Counted from the first letter of the stretch, positions 1-7,587 are shown. The stretch: DNA of 19,524 nucleotides from Paludibacteraceae bacterium (GCA_024400275.1 JAKSMY010000037.1:1-19524); one strand, 5' to 3'. Program-made: numbers and translations. The notes: generated from the letters alone by a model not told the origin.

Positions 1-49
1 AGACAGCAGATTTACAGTCTGCCCCATTTGGCCACTCTGGAACACACCC
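1..49 (-). tRNA. tRNA-Tyr (GTA), 3' part cut off by window edge
   Basis: Read on the minus strand from 49 downwards, this is the 5' part of a tRNA-Tyr: acceptor strand GGGTGTG, TT, a D-arm with GAGTGGCCAAA, then the anticodon arm GCAGA-CTGTAAA-TCTGC with anticodon GTA. The long class II variable arm begins at the very edge. The D-arm and anticodon arm match the usual bacterial tRNA-Tyr layout. It lies 126 bases downstream of tRNA-Thr with no promoter seen between them, so the two are probably processed from one transcript. In Bacteroidetes and many other bacteria the order Thr-Tyr-Gly-Thr leads into tuf, so EF-Tu may lie just outside the window (inference). Confidence 0.93.
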
Positions 50-74
50 TCGTCGGAAATTGTTCGCCTATATG

Positions 75-91
75 TTTTCGCTGCGCGAAAA
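75..91 (-). other. hairpin in the tRNA-Thr to tRNA-Tyr spacer
   Basis: A perfect inverted repeat, TTTTCGC-TGC-GCGAAAA, lies in the 126-base spacer between the two tRNAs. A second one, CACAAC-AA-GTTGTG, lies at 122-135. Both would form in the minus-strand precursor RNA and could be processing structures. They lack the U-tract of a terminator, which agrees with both tRNAs being on one transcript. Their role is unknown. Confidence 0.4.
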
Positions 92-175
92 GAGGCGGCT
101 TGCATTTCCTCCTCTCCAATCCACAACAAGTTGTGTCTTGGTTTGGCATAACATTCTTTCAATGTTCACTTTTTG

Positions 176-247
176 AGCCACTAGTCGGATTTGAACCAAC
201 GACCGGCGGTTTACAAAACCGCTGCTCTACCACTGAGCTATAGTGGC
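176..247 (-). tRNA. tRNA-Thr (TGT)
   Basis: A complete cloverleaf can be read on the minus strand. The acceptor GCCACTA pairs with TAGTGGC, the D-stem is GCTC/GAGC, the anticodon stem GCGGT/ACCGC encloses loop TTTGTAA (anticodon TGT, Thr), and the T-arm is GTTGG-TTCAAAT-CCGAC. CCA is not encoded. A promoter lies about 50 bases upstream (299-330) and tRNA-Tyr follows. A short GC hairpin (245-259) overlaps its first three nucleotides. Confidence 0.97.
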
Positions 248-298
248 GGTCATTCCGCCCATTGTCCTCTATTTGAGACCACTCGGCTGAAAAGCGGT

Positions 299-330
299 GC
301 AAAGGTACTGCTTTTTTTTGGATTGACAAA
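299..330 (-). promoter_or_regulatory. promoter of the tRNA-Thr/tRNA-Tyr unit
   Basis: Minus strand: -33 TTTG (327-330), 19-base spacer with an A8 tract, -7 TACCTTTGC (299-307). This fits the Bacteroidetes sigma-ABfr consensus TTTG-N19-21-TAnnTTTG. It would start transcription about 45 bases before tRNA-Thr. Confidence 0.8.
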
Positions 331-390
331 ATATTTTTGAAAAAAAATGCATTTTTGTGTTATTTTTTTCTATTTTCAGCAAGAAAGTAG

Positions 391-434
391 CAATAAAACA
401 AGACGCAAGGACATAATCTTGTTCTTGCATCTTG
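391..434 (-). terminator. rho-independent terminator after tRNA-CAT
   Basis: Minus strand: the 11-bp stem CAAGATGCAAG/CTTGCGTCTTG (one G-U pair; arms at 424-434 and 399-409) is followed by TTTTATTG. It begins six bases past the tRNA 3' end and would terminate the tRNA transcript, or the OmpA-family gene plus tRNA transcript. Confidence 0.85.
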
Positions 435-439
435 CTTTG

Positions 440-514
440 TGGTCCCGCTTGGGCTTGAACCAAGGACCCCCTGATTATGAGTCAGGTGCTACTAACCAAC
501 TGAGCTACGGGACC
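440..514 (-). tRNA. tRNA-CAT (elongator Met, or Ile2 read after lysidine modification)
   Basis: Minus strand cloverleaf: acceptor GGTCCCG/CGGGACC, anticodon arm CCTGA-CTCATAA-TCAGG (anticodon CAT) and T-arm CTTGG-TTCAAGC-CCAAG. G1-C72 pairing excludes an initiator. Elongator Met is the likelier call, but Ile2 with a lysidine anticodon cannot be excluded by eye. The D-arm reads GCTC-AGTTGGTTAG-TAGC, one base longer than the common form, leaving a C13-U22 mismatch. It starts 31 bases past the stop of the OmpA-family gene, with no promoter recognised in between, so it may be matured from that gene's mRNA. Confidence 0.9.
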
Positions 515-539
515 CCGATGCATATACCGGCATCATCGG
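515..539 (-). other. hairpin between the OmpA-family stop codon and tRNA-CAT
   Basis: The inverted repeat CCGATG/CATCGG encloses 13 bases and abuts the 5' end of tRNA-CAT. There is no U-tract, so it looks like a processing or mRNA-end structure more than a terminator. The real terminator signal is past the tRNA, at 391-434. Confidence 0.5.
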
Positions 540-545
540 TGTTAT

Positions 546-2441
546 TTACTGTTTCGGAATAATCAATGTCATTCCTTCTTGAATCTGATCCGGAGAAGCC
601 AGTTTGTCGCGATTAGCCTCAAAAATCTTAGGCCACTGGCTGGCATTACCATAGTATTTTTTGGCAAGCAAACCGAGTGTCATATTAGGAGCGACCACAA
701 TCGTATCAGCCTCTACCCGGACTACAGGTTCTGCTGGTTTATCTCCATCCCCCCACGCATTGGGAAAACAAAGCGACGATACCGAATCATTTGGTTGGTT
801 TTTCACAGGACGTTGTTGCACAGCATTTTTAATCAGCTCTTTTAACCCCGACTGCACTTCGTCCAGATTTTCTTTCTGTTTAACTTCAGGTGCATCGCCT
901 TCTTCCTTCTTCAGCGATTTGAAGACATCGGTAATCTGTTCAATCACGCCTGTTTCTTTCAGTTTTTGTTTGGCAGCCTCTAACGCCTCCGACGAAGAAA
1001 CATACCTACCCTCTCCTGCTTGACGGACGGCAGAACCCTTCTTTACTTGTTTATATTGCTCGAAATAAGCAAATTCTTCTTTAGATTGTGTCATTTCAGC
1101 ATCGGTTACGATACGAATTTCAACACGACGGTTAGGACCAAACGAACCAAATTCGCGATTGTCTTGCATAATACCACGACCTACAAGGTACACGCGAGAA
1201 GAATCGACACCCATATCTTTCAAGGTTTGTGCTACATTCTTGGCACGTTGCACAGCCAACCATTTATTATATTCAACGGCACCTGTGTTATCGCAAGAAC
1301 CAACAATAAATGCTTTATAGTCAGGCTCCGACTGCAACAACATAGCAGCATCTCCCGTGATAGACAATGCCATTTGATCCAATTCGGGATCGTCGTTAGC
1401 AAAGAACACAACATAATCACGAATATGACGTGGTTGAGCAGCTACGGCAGTTCCTGTGGGTGGCATCATCCAAACGGTGTCACGCGTAATATCCCAAATG
1501 GTATCCTTTTGAGGAACAATCTTGTACTTATCACGTTTAGCCTTACCCATAGCCGGATCGTCGTAGTACGTACCATCATTCCAATTGGCAATCTGCTGAT
1601 CCACCATATAGTTACGGACATTAGACTTTTGACGGGGCTCAAATTTATAACGCAATAAGATTTCACAGTCAAAGAATCCATCGTTGTTTTCAGGACGAAC
1701 ACGAGCATCAACTTGGTCGGTTGTTGTGTAGTAATATACACCACGCAGACCTAACTGAAAACTACGGTTCAAATTGAATTCAGCACTTACACCACCAAAG
1801 AAAACGCCAGTGGCTTTGTACTTATTCATTTTCTCCGACTCTTGTCTGGTCCCTGTCTCGTATTTCCAAGGCGTATCAGTAAGAATCTTGTCCATACTGC
1901 GCTCATTAGGATATTGAACACTATTCTTCCACCATAAAGCACCACCACCAAGAATGAGGTCCAAAGCAAAAAGTTTAGCCTTGTTTTGCGGACGGAACAT
2001 ATTGAAAACGTCCATAGCAACGTAAAGATTGGCCTGGTGGGACATACCCTTCAACATTGTACTGGCATCACGATCCGATCCAGAGCCGGTAACTTTATAG
2101 TTACGGAACTTATACTCCATACCCAAAGACCACGTGTTGTTCCAGTGGTAAGCGGCACCCAAACCAACGGTAGGCACCCACACGCCATGCTTTTTCTCAC
2201 TGGTAAAGTCTGCATCAGTAATATTAAAACCGGCAGTCAAATACATAGACCAGTGAGCTTGTTCGGGGATAATAATGTGATTATCATTTTCTTTGCCACT
2301 CCAAGGGTGGATACCCAAGGAGTCCGTGGGAACTTGAACTTCTTGCGGTTCCTCAATTTGCGGTTCCTCAATTTCTTGCGCGAACATCGCCGTTGAAATC
2401 AGCATCAATGCGGCTAAAACAAAGCAGTTTTTCTTATACAT
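546..2441 (-). CDS. OmpA-family outer-membrane protein with C-terminal LysM domain
   Basis: This is a 631-residue envelope protein. Residues 1-21 form a signal peptide ending AMFA, followed by a short acidic repeat (EEPQIEEPQ). About 60-275 is rich in alternating aromatic strands (GLGAAYHWNN, GLRGVYYYTT, ILLRYKFEPR), as in an OmpA-type outer-membrane beta-barrel. About 341-446 is an OmpA C-terminal domain, with VGSCDNTG, a helix with the NKW-LA--RA--V pattern, and NRRVEIRI, which bind peptidoglycan in the family. A long polar linker leads to a LysM domain at about 574-631 (LGLLAKKYYGNASQWPKIFE ... MTLIIPKQ). The likely role is to tie the outer membrane to the cell wall, with two wall-binding modules. 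The ATG at 2441 gives the signal peptide directly and lies about 60 bases below a good promoter. The barrel strand count is not verified. Confidence 0.93.
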   Translation of the reverse strand: MYKKNCFVLAALMLISTAMFAQEIEEPQIEEPQEVQVPTDSLGIHPWSGKENDNHIIIPEQAHWSMYLTAGFNITDADFTSEKKHGVWVPTVGLGAAYHWNNTWSLGMEYKFRNYKVTGSGSDRDASTMLKGMSHQANLYVAMDVFNMFRPQNKAKLFALDLILGGGALWWKNSVQYPNERSMDKILTDTPWKYETGTRQESEKMNKYKATGVFFGGVSAEFNLNRSFQLGLRGVYYYTTTDQVDARVRPENNDGFFDCEILLRYKFEPRQKSNVRNYMVDQQIANWNDGTYYDDPAMGKAKRDKYKIVPQKDTIWDITRDTVWMMPPTGTAVAAQPRHIRDYVVFFANDDPELDQMALSITGDAAMLLQSEPDYKAFIVGSCDNTGAVEYNKWLAVQRAKNVAQTLKDMGVDSSRVYLVGRGIMQDNREFGSFGPNRRVEIRIVTDAEMTQSKEEFAYFEQYKQVKKGSAVRQAGEGRYVSSSEALEAAKQKLKETGVIEQITDVFKSLKKEEGDAPEVKQKENLDEVQSGLKELIKNAVQQRPVKNQPNDSVSSLCFPNAWGDGDKPAEPVVRVEADTIVVAPNMTLGLLAKKYYGNASQWPKIFEANRDKLASPDQIQEGMTLIIPKQ

Positions 2442-2501
2442 ATCGGTATTATTTAATGCATAATCAATTACTCAAGCGGACACAATCCACTCATTCAGGC
2501 T

Positions 2502-2534
2502 GCAAAGGTACAATTTTTTTTTTAATTGACCAAA
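2502..2534 (-). promoter_or_regulatory. promoter of the OmpA-family gene
   Basis: Minus strand: -33 TTTG (2531-2534), 20-base spacer with an A10 tract, -7 TACCTTTGC (2502-2510). The ATG at 2441 is 61 bases beyond the -7 box. The sequence from about 20 bases upstream of -33 through -7 closely resembles the tRNA-fMet promoter at 14869-14901. Confidence 0.85.
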
Positions 2535-2570
2535 TTTTTCGGCAAAAAAAGCATATTTTTTTTTATGCAC

Positions 2571-2602
2571 TTGTGCGTACGTACCTTTTTTAGTAATTTT
2601 GC
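2571..2602 (+). promoter_or_regulatory. promoter of the pta operon
   Basis: Plus strand: TTG (2571-2573), 20-base spacer, TAATTTTGC (2594-2602), a full match to TAnnTTTGC. The stretch TAGTAATTTTGCA is identical in the secDF promoter. The spacer holds the self-complementary GTACGTAC and a T6 tract. The leader to the pta ATG would be about 50 bases. The divergent OmpA-family promoter lies 40-70 bases to the left. Confidence 0.78.
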
Positions 2603-2661
2603 AAAGTAAAGAAACACGTTCTTTTGACTATTTTCTATAAACACTTTATACTATTACAATT

Positions 2662-3660
2662 ATGACTATTTTAGAGCAAATGACCGAACGGGCCAAGAAG
2701 AACCCCCAACGAATTGTATTGCCAGAAGGCGATGAACCTCGCACATTAGAAGCAGCCAACATTCTTTTGAAGGAAGGATTGGCGAAATTAATTTTAATCG
2801 GCAGTAAGGAAGTTATTGAGAAAATGGCTGCCGAAAAAGGATATGAGTACATCAAGAACGCTACAATTTTTGATCCTGCCACAGAGCCTAAGATGAAAGA
2901 ATATGCCAACCTCCTATTTGAGTTACGTAAGGCCAAAGGTATGACAGAAGAAGAAGCTGCCAAAAAAGCACAAGATCCTCTGTACCTTGGTTGCTTAATG
3001 ATTAAGAATGGTGATGCAGATGGAGAGCTAGCAGGTGCACGCGGCACGACAGCAGATACAATTCGTCCTGCCTTCCAAATCTTGAAGACCAAACCCGGTT
3101 GCAAGATTGTAAGCGGTGCATTCCTGATGTTCACACCTGCCAAGAACTTAGGCGAAGACGGGTTCTTAGTATTTGCAGACTGTGCCGTTAATCCTTGCCC
3201 GAACGCTGAAGAACTGGCACAGATTGCCATTTCGACCGCTGAGACAGCTCGCAACTTGGCACAGATTGAGCCGAGAGTAGCTATGCTGAGTTTCTCAACC
3301 AAGGGAAGTGCAAAACATGAATTGGTAGACAAAGTGACAGAAGCTACCCGTTTGGCAAAAGAAATGGCTCCTGAACTAAATCTTGACGGTGAGTTGCAAG
3401 CCGATGCCGCTTTGATTGCCAGTGTAGGCGAAAAGAAAGCCCCGGGAAGCCCCGTAGCAGGTAAGGCAAATGTATTGGTATTCCCTGACTTGCAAGCCGG
3501 CAATATCGGATATAAGTTAGTAGAACGTTTCTCCGGCGCAGATGCTATTGGTCCTATTTTGCAGGGTATAGCAGCTCCCGTAAACGATTTGAGTCGTGGT
3601 TGCAAAGTACAGGACATCGTACAAATGGTAATTATTACAGCCAATCAAGCTATGAAATAA
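2662..3660 (+). CDS. pta: phosphate acetyltransferase
   Basis: Phosphotransacetylase converts acetyl-CoA and phosphate into acetyl phosphate and CoA in the cytoplasm, the first step of the acetate-forming, ATP-yielding pathway. The 332-residue length fits the short single-domain form of Pta. Family hallmarks are visible: IVLPEGDEPRTLEAA near the N-terminus, NGDADGELAGARGTTADTIR at about 114-133, LSFSTKGSAKHELVDKV at about 211-227, and C-terminal VFPDLQAGNIGYKLVERFS and DLSRGC. It is the first gene of the operon and its product feeds acetate kinase, encoded 109 bases downstream. An ORF of the same length on the opposite strand is only its shadow. Confidence 0.97.
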   Translation: MTILEQMTERAKKNPQRIVLPEGDEPRTLEAANILLKEGLAKLILIGSKEVIEKMAAEKGYEYIKNATIFDPATEPKMKEYANLLFELRKAKGMTEEEAAKKAQDPLYLGCLMIKNGDADGELAGARGTTADTIRPAFQILKTKPGCKIVSGAFLMFTPAKNLGEDGFLVFADCAVNPCPNAEELAQIAISTAETARNLAQIEPRVAMLSFSTKGSAKHELVDKVTEATRLAKEMAPELNLDGELQADAALIASVGEKKAPGSPVAGKANVLVFPDLQAGNIGYKLVERFSGADAIGPILQGIAAPVNDLSRGCKVQDIVQMVIITANQAMK

Positions 3661-3688
3661 TCATCATAGTATGACGGTAGCATAATCA

Positions 3689-3743
3689 TAAAGAAATGGT
3701 AAAGGAATCATAAAGGAATAGTAAAGGAATCATAAAGAAAATA
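3689..3743 (+). repeat. five tandem 11-bp repeats in the pta-ackA spacer
   Basis: Five back-to-back 11-base units fill the middle of the 109-base spacer: TAAAGAAATGG, TAAAGGAATCA, TAAAGGAATAG, TAAAGGAATCA, TAAAGAAAATA. The TAAAG core is invariant and units 2 and 4 are identical. No hairpin, terminator or TAnnTTTG promoter was seen in the spacer. The units are purine-rich like ribosome-binding sites, but the last ends 26 bases before the ackA ATG. The function is unknown. Confidence 0.85.
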
Positions 3744-3769
3744 CATAGACAAATAAAGGGAAAATAGAT

Positions 3770-4966
3770 ATGAAGATATTAGTTTTGAATTGTGGCAGTT
3801 CGTCCATTAAATATAAATTGTTTGAAATGGAAAATCGCGCTGTGATTGCACAGGGCGGCGTAGAAAAAATCGGTTTGCCAGACGCTTTTTTGCAAGTCAA
3901 GTTGCCCAATGGCGATAAGGTTAAATTTGAGAAGTCCATGCCGGAGCATACCGTTGGTATTCAACTGATTTTGGATAAACTGGTAGATCCCCAAATAGGC
4001 TGTATCAAGAGTTTACAAGAAATCAACGCCGTAGGTCACCGTGTCGTTCACGGAGGCGAGAAATTTAATAAATCCGTGCTGATAACGGACGATGTAAAGG
4101 CCATGATTGTCAAATGTGCTGATTTGGCACCTCTGCACAATCCTGCCAACCTCAAAGGTATAGATGCCATAGAGGCTGCTCTGCCGGGAATACCTCAAGT
4201 AGCAGTGTTCGATACCGCATTCCACCAGACTATGCCTGACGAGGCCTTTATGTATGCCCTCCCATACGAGATGTATGAAAAATATGCCATCCGCCGTTAT
4301 GGTTTTCACGGAACGAGTCACCGGTATGTAAGTGCCCGCGTATGTGAATACTTAGGAATAAAAGCAGACGGCAAGAAAATCGTTACCGCCCATATTGGCA
4401 ACGGTGGCAGTTGTACCGCCGTACTGAATGGTAAGTCTGTGGATACATCAATGGGATTAACTCCTATTGAAGGACTGATGATGGGTACTCGTGCCGGCGA
4501 TTTAGACCTCGGTGCAGCCACCTATATCATGGATAAAGAGCATCTGACCACGGCTGAATTCTCCAATTTGGTCAATAAGAAATCCGGTTTAATGGGTGTA
4601 AGTGGCGTTAGTTCGGACTGCCGTGACATCAACGATGCCATTCAAAACGGCAACAAACGTGCCGATTTGGCACGCAGAATGTTTATCTACCGTGTAAAGA
4701 AATATATCGGTGCCTACGCTGCTGCCATGGGCGGCGTGGATATTATTGTCTTTACCGGAGGTATTGGTGAGAACGATGCCTATATTCGTGGCGAAATAGC
4801 CAAAGGATTCGGTTATCTCGGAGCGCAATTAGACGAGAAGAAGAATGCCGGCATTCGTGGTGAAGAGGCGGTCATCTCCACTCCGGACAGCAAAGTGACC
4901 ATGTGCGTTATTCCTACTGATGAAGAACTGATGATAGCTTTAGACACCCAATCTCTTGTAAAATAA
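3770..4966 (+). CDS. ackA: acetate kinase
   Basis: Acetate kinase transfers the phosphate of acetyl phosphate to ADP, giving acetate and ATP, in partnership with Pta. The 398-residue length is standard. ASKHA-fold signatures are present in order: VLNCGSSSIKYKLFEM at the N-terminus, GHRVVHGGEKF, FDTAFHQTMP, YGFHGTSHRYVS, HIGNGGSC, GLTPIEGLMMGTRAGDLD and FTGGIGEN. The ATG at 3770 is preceded by the weak purine stretch AAAGGGAAAA. The stop TAA is followed at once by the ATG of the next gene, so translation of the two is probably coupled. Confidence 0.98.
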   Translation: MKILVLNCGSSSIKYKLFEMENRAVIAQGGVEKIGLPDAFLQVKLPNGDKVKFEKSMPEHTVGIQLILDKLVDPQIGCIKSLQEINAVGHRVVHGGEKFNKSVLITDDVKAMIVKCADLAPLHNPANLKGIDAIEAALPGIPQVAVFDTAFHQTMPDEAFMYALPYEMYEKYAIRRYGFHGTSHRYVSARVCEYLGIKADGKKIVTAHIGNGGSCTAVLNGKSVDTSMGLTPIEGLMMGTRAGDLDLGAATYIMDKEHLTTAEFSNLVNKKSGLMGVSGVSSDCRDINDAIQNGNKRADLARRMFIYRVKKYIGAYAAAMGGVDIIVFTGGIGENDAYIRGEIAKGFGYLGAQLDEKKNAGIRGEEAVISTPDSKVTMCVIPTDEELMIALDTQSLVK

Positions 4967-6625
4967 ATGAAACCAATCATATATCAACTATTTCCACGCA
5001 CGTTTACCAACTACAACTCCACTCGCAAACGCAATGGAAGCAAAGAGGAAAACGGTTGCGGCAAATTTAACGATTTAACGACAAAAGCCCTTAAATCCAT
5101 TCAAGAATTGGGGGCAAATTATATTTGGTACACAGGTGTTATCCGTCATGCTACTGCCGAATACAACACACCATCTATTACCAAAGGGAAAGCCGGCTCG
5201 CCGTACGCCATAACCGACTATTACGATGTCGATCCCGATTTGGCTGTTGACGAAAGCAAACGTATGGCCGAATTTGAAGGATTAATCAGCCGTACACATA
5301 AACTGGGTATGAAAGTGGTAATTGATTTTGTGCCAAACCATGTCAGCCGCGAATATAAATCCAATTGTAAACCCAAGGGAGTTAAAGATTTAGGTCAGTC
5401 AGACCACCCCGAATGGGCTTTCTCTCCTCTGAACAACTTTTACTATTTGCCGGGAGAAAAATTTGCACCACAATTTGATATTGACGGTTATGAAGAGTTC
5501 CCTGCCAAGGTAACAGGCAACGACTGTTTTACATCACACCCCAGCCAAAACGACTGGTACGAAACCATCAAACTGAATTACGGCGTGCATTATATGGGTG
5601 GAGGCGAAAAACAATTCTCACCCATTCCAAGCACATGGAAAAAGATGTTAGACATACTGCATTTTTGGGCACGCAAAGGAGTAGATGCTTTCCGTGTGGA
5701 TATGGCAGAAATGGTGCCGGTGGAGTTTTGGAAGTGGGTAATCCCATATATTCACACCTATTTCCATGATGTTCAGTTCATTGCTGAATGTTACAATCCC
5801 CAGCTATACCACTCCTATTTAGATGCCGGATTTGATTACCTGTACGACAAAGTGGGCATGTACGACTATCTGCGCGGCGTTACCAGCAAAGACTGGCCGG
5901 CAGAAGGTATCACACATCAATGGCAAGCCGTTGAAGGTATACGTGACCACATGCTCTATTTCTTGGAGAACCATGATGAGCAACGTTTGGCTTCCGGGTT
6001 CTTCTGCGGACGTGGCTTGTGTGCAGAACCCGCTATGATTGTGGCAGCCACATTAGGGACTAACCCCGTCATGATATATGCCGGTCAGGAATTAGGTGAG
6101 ACGGGTATGGATGCAGAAGGATACTCCGGCATGGACGGCAGAAGCAGTATATTTGACTACTGGGGGTTAAAATCTTTGCAGGCTTGGGCCAATAGCGGCA
6201 AATTCGACGGCAAATTATTAACCGATGAGCAGAAAGATTTACGTTCTTTCTACCAAACATTGCTAACTCTGTCCCGCGATAATAAGGCTATCCAGTCGGG
6301 GCTTATGTACGACTTGGAATACGCTCAGGCGGAAGGTTTTAACAAGCATAAACAGTACGCCTATCTCCGTAAGGCAGATGATGAAATTATGCTAATAGCC
6401 GTCAACTTTGCCGACCGCGTGGTAGATTTGGATATTCGAATACCCCACGAGGCCTTTGCATACCTGAAACAAGAGGAATGGGGCAACGCTCAAGCAGTGG
6501 ATATGCTGACCAATACCAAGTATAAAAAAATATCCCTCACTTGCTCACAACCTATTCATTTGTCCCTACCGGCTTGGAAAGGTGTTATCCTGCAAATTAA
6601 AAATTCCTCCAAAAAGAAGAAATAA
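4967..6625 (+). CDS. cytoplasmic alpha-amylase family glycoside hydrolase (GH13)
   Basis: This is a 552-residue GH13 (alpha/beta)8-barrel enzyme. All four conserved regions are present: region I DFVPNH (D120-H125), region II FRVDMAE (R243, nucleophile D245), region III FIAECYN (acid/base E274) and region IV FLENHDEQR (D337). MIYAGQELGE and a C-terminal beta domain (about 450-545) follow, so it should be catalytically active. There is no signal peptide, so it acts in the cytoplasm, perhaps on glycogen or imported malto-oligosaccharides; exact specificity cannot be read. The ATG directly follows the ackA TAA with zero spacing, and the next gene begins 2 bases after its stop. The place behind pta-ackA suggests coupling of alpha-glucan breakdown to acetate formation (inference). 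Confidence 0.93.
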   Translation: MKPIIYQLFPRTFTNYNSTRKRNGSKEENGCGKFNDLTTKALKSIQELGANYIWYTGVIRHATAEYNTPSITKGKAGSPYAITDYYDVDPDLAVDESKRMAEFEGLISRTHKLGMKVVIDFVPNHVSREYKSNCKPKGVKDLGQSDHPEWAFSPLNNFYYLPGEKFAPQFDIDGYEEFPAKVTGNDCFTSHPSQNDWYETIKLNYGVHYMGGGEKQFSPIPSTWKKMLDILHFWARKGVDAFRVDMAEMVPVEFWKWVIPYIHTYFHDVQFIAECYNPQLYHSYLDAGFDYLYDKVGMYDYLRGVTSKDWPAEGITHQWQAVEGIRDHMLYFLENHDEQRLASGFFCGRGLCAEPAMIVAATLGTNPVMIYAGQELGETGMDAEGYSGMDGRSSIFDYWGLKSLQAWANSGKFDGKLLTDEQKDLRSFYQTLLTLSRDNKAIQSGLMYDLEYAQAEGFNKHKQYAYLRKADDEIMLIAVNFADRVVDLDIRIPHEAFAYLKQEEWGNAQAVDMLTNTKYKKISLTCSQPIHLSLPAWKGVILQIKNSSKKKK

Positions 6626-6627
6626 CA

Positions 6628-7587
6628 ATGGAAAAATTATCCGCCTATATGCGATTGGTTCGCTGGATGAACCTGATAATGCTGATTATTTTGATGGGTG
6701 TTATGAATTATTGGGTAGCCGAGCCGGTGCTAAATCATCTGATGTTTGGCAGTGTATTACCTTGGTGGATAATCGTTCTTCTTACCGCTGCTATTGTACT
6801 GATTGCTGCCGGCGGGTATGTCATCAACGACTATTTCGACATTAAAATAGATCGCATTAACAAGCCTGACCAATTGATTGTAACCGCGGCAGTGTCCAAG
6901 CAGCAGGCCATTCACTTGCACCAAGTGCTTTCAGTCATCGGTGCAGCAACCGGTCTTTTGGTGGCTTGGTTCTGCCGCAGTTGGTCTTTGGCACTGACCA
7001 TACTTATTGTGCCGGGGTTGCTTTGGTTCTACTCCAGCAGTTACAAACGCCAATTGATTGTGGGTAACATCATTGTTGCTTTCACCTCGGCTCTTCCTCC
7101 CATCACTGTCGTTATGGCGACATTGGGTATGCTGCATCATCGCTACGGGGAAATCATCACGTATTCACCCGTCGGACACGATTTATACGTCTGGTTAGGC
7201 GGATTTGCCCTTTTTGCATTTCTGACGACTATTCTACGCGAGATGATGAAAGATATGCAAGACCAGCAAGGTGACCGTGAATTGGAATGTCATACGTTGC
7301 CCGTCCGTTTCGGAGATTGGGGCACCAAATGGATTGCAACGGTTGTCGGTCTTATCACTGTGGCATTGCTTATTTGGCTGGGGTTCTTTATGTTGCCTTA
7401 CCCACATGGTTGGAACACTCTTAGTGGCAGATACATTATATTTGGAATTTTGACCCCCTTGGTATGTAGCCTATGGTTGATGTGGGCGGCACGCATACCC
7501 TCGGATTATAAAGTTGCCCAAAGCGTAATGAAGTTTGTTATGCTGATGGGTATGTTGTACAGTTTTGTTATCAATCAGTCTTTATGA
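6628..7587 (+). CDS. UbiA-family membrane prenyltransferase
   Basis: A 319-residue polytopic membrane protein with about eight or nine hydrophobic segments. Both Asp-rich motifs that bind prenyl diphosphate through Mg2+ in the UbiA superfamily are present: NDYFDIKID (N67-D75) and DMQDQQGD (D209, D212, D216). Members transfer a polyprenyl chain to an aromatic or glyceryl-phosphate acceptor. In Bacteroidetes such proteins are often labelled geranylgeranylglycerol-phosphate geranylgeranyltransferase, but the acceptor cannot be told from sequence; a quinone precursor is also possible. The gene starts 2 bases after the GH13 stop and overlaps maf by 4 bases (ATGA), so it belongs to the same operon. 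UbiA next to maf is, as I recall, a common Bacteroidales pairing. Confidence 0.9.
   Translation: MEKLSAYMRLVRWMNLIMLIILMGVMNYWVAEPVLNHLMFGSVLPWWIIVLLTAAIVLIAAGGYVINDYFDIKIDRINKPDQLIVTAAVSKQQAIHLHQVLSVIGAATGLLVAWFCRSWSLALTILIVPGLLWFYSSSYKRQLIVGNIIVAFTSALPPITVVMATLGMLHHRYGEIITYSPVGHDLYVWLGGFALFAFLTTILREMMKDMQDQQGDRELECHTLPVRFGDWGTKWIATVVGLITVALLIWLGFFMLPYPHGWNTLSGRYIIFGILTPLVCSLWLMWAARIPSDYKVAQSVMKFVMLMGMLYSFVINQSL

Noticed and set aside
1..105. Minus-strand ORF with a GGAGG box and ATG at 105 in the tRNA spacer
   Set aside because: It would run straight into tRNA-Tyr, and its sequence is accounted for by hairpin spacer and tRNA.
1020..1658. 212-codon plus-strand ORF inside the OmpA-family gene
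   Set aside because: It is antisense to a well-supported gene, has no start signal and no recognisable protein features.
2646..3644. A 332-codon ORF on the minus strand across almost all of pta
   Set aside because: It mirrors pta exactly, has no homology-like motifs, and its composition is what the opposite strand of a biased coding frame gives. Pta has strong family motifs and a promoter.
3689..3743. CRISPR-like array in the pta-ackA spacer
   Set aside because: The 11-base units are contiguous without spacers and there are no cas genes.
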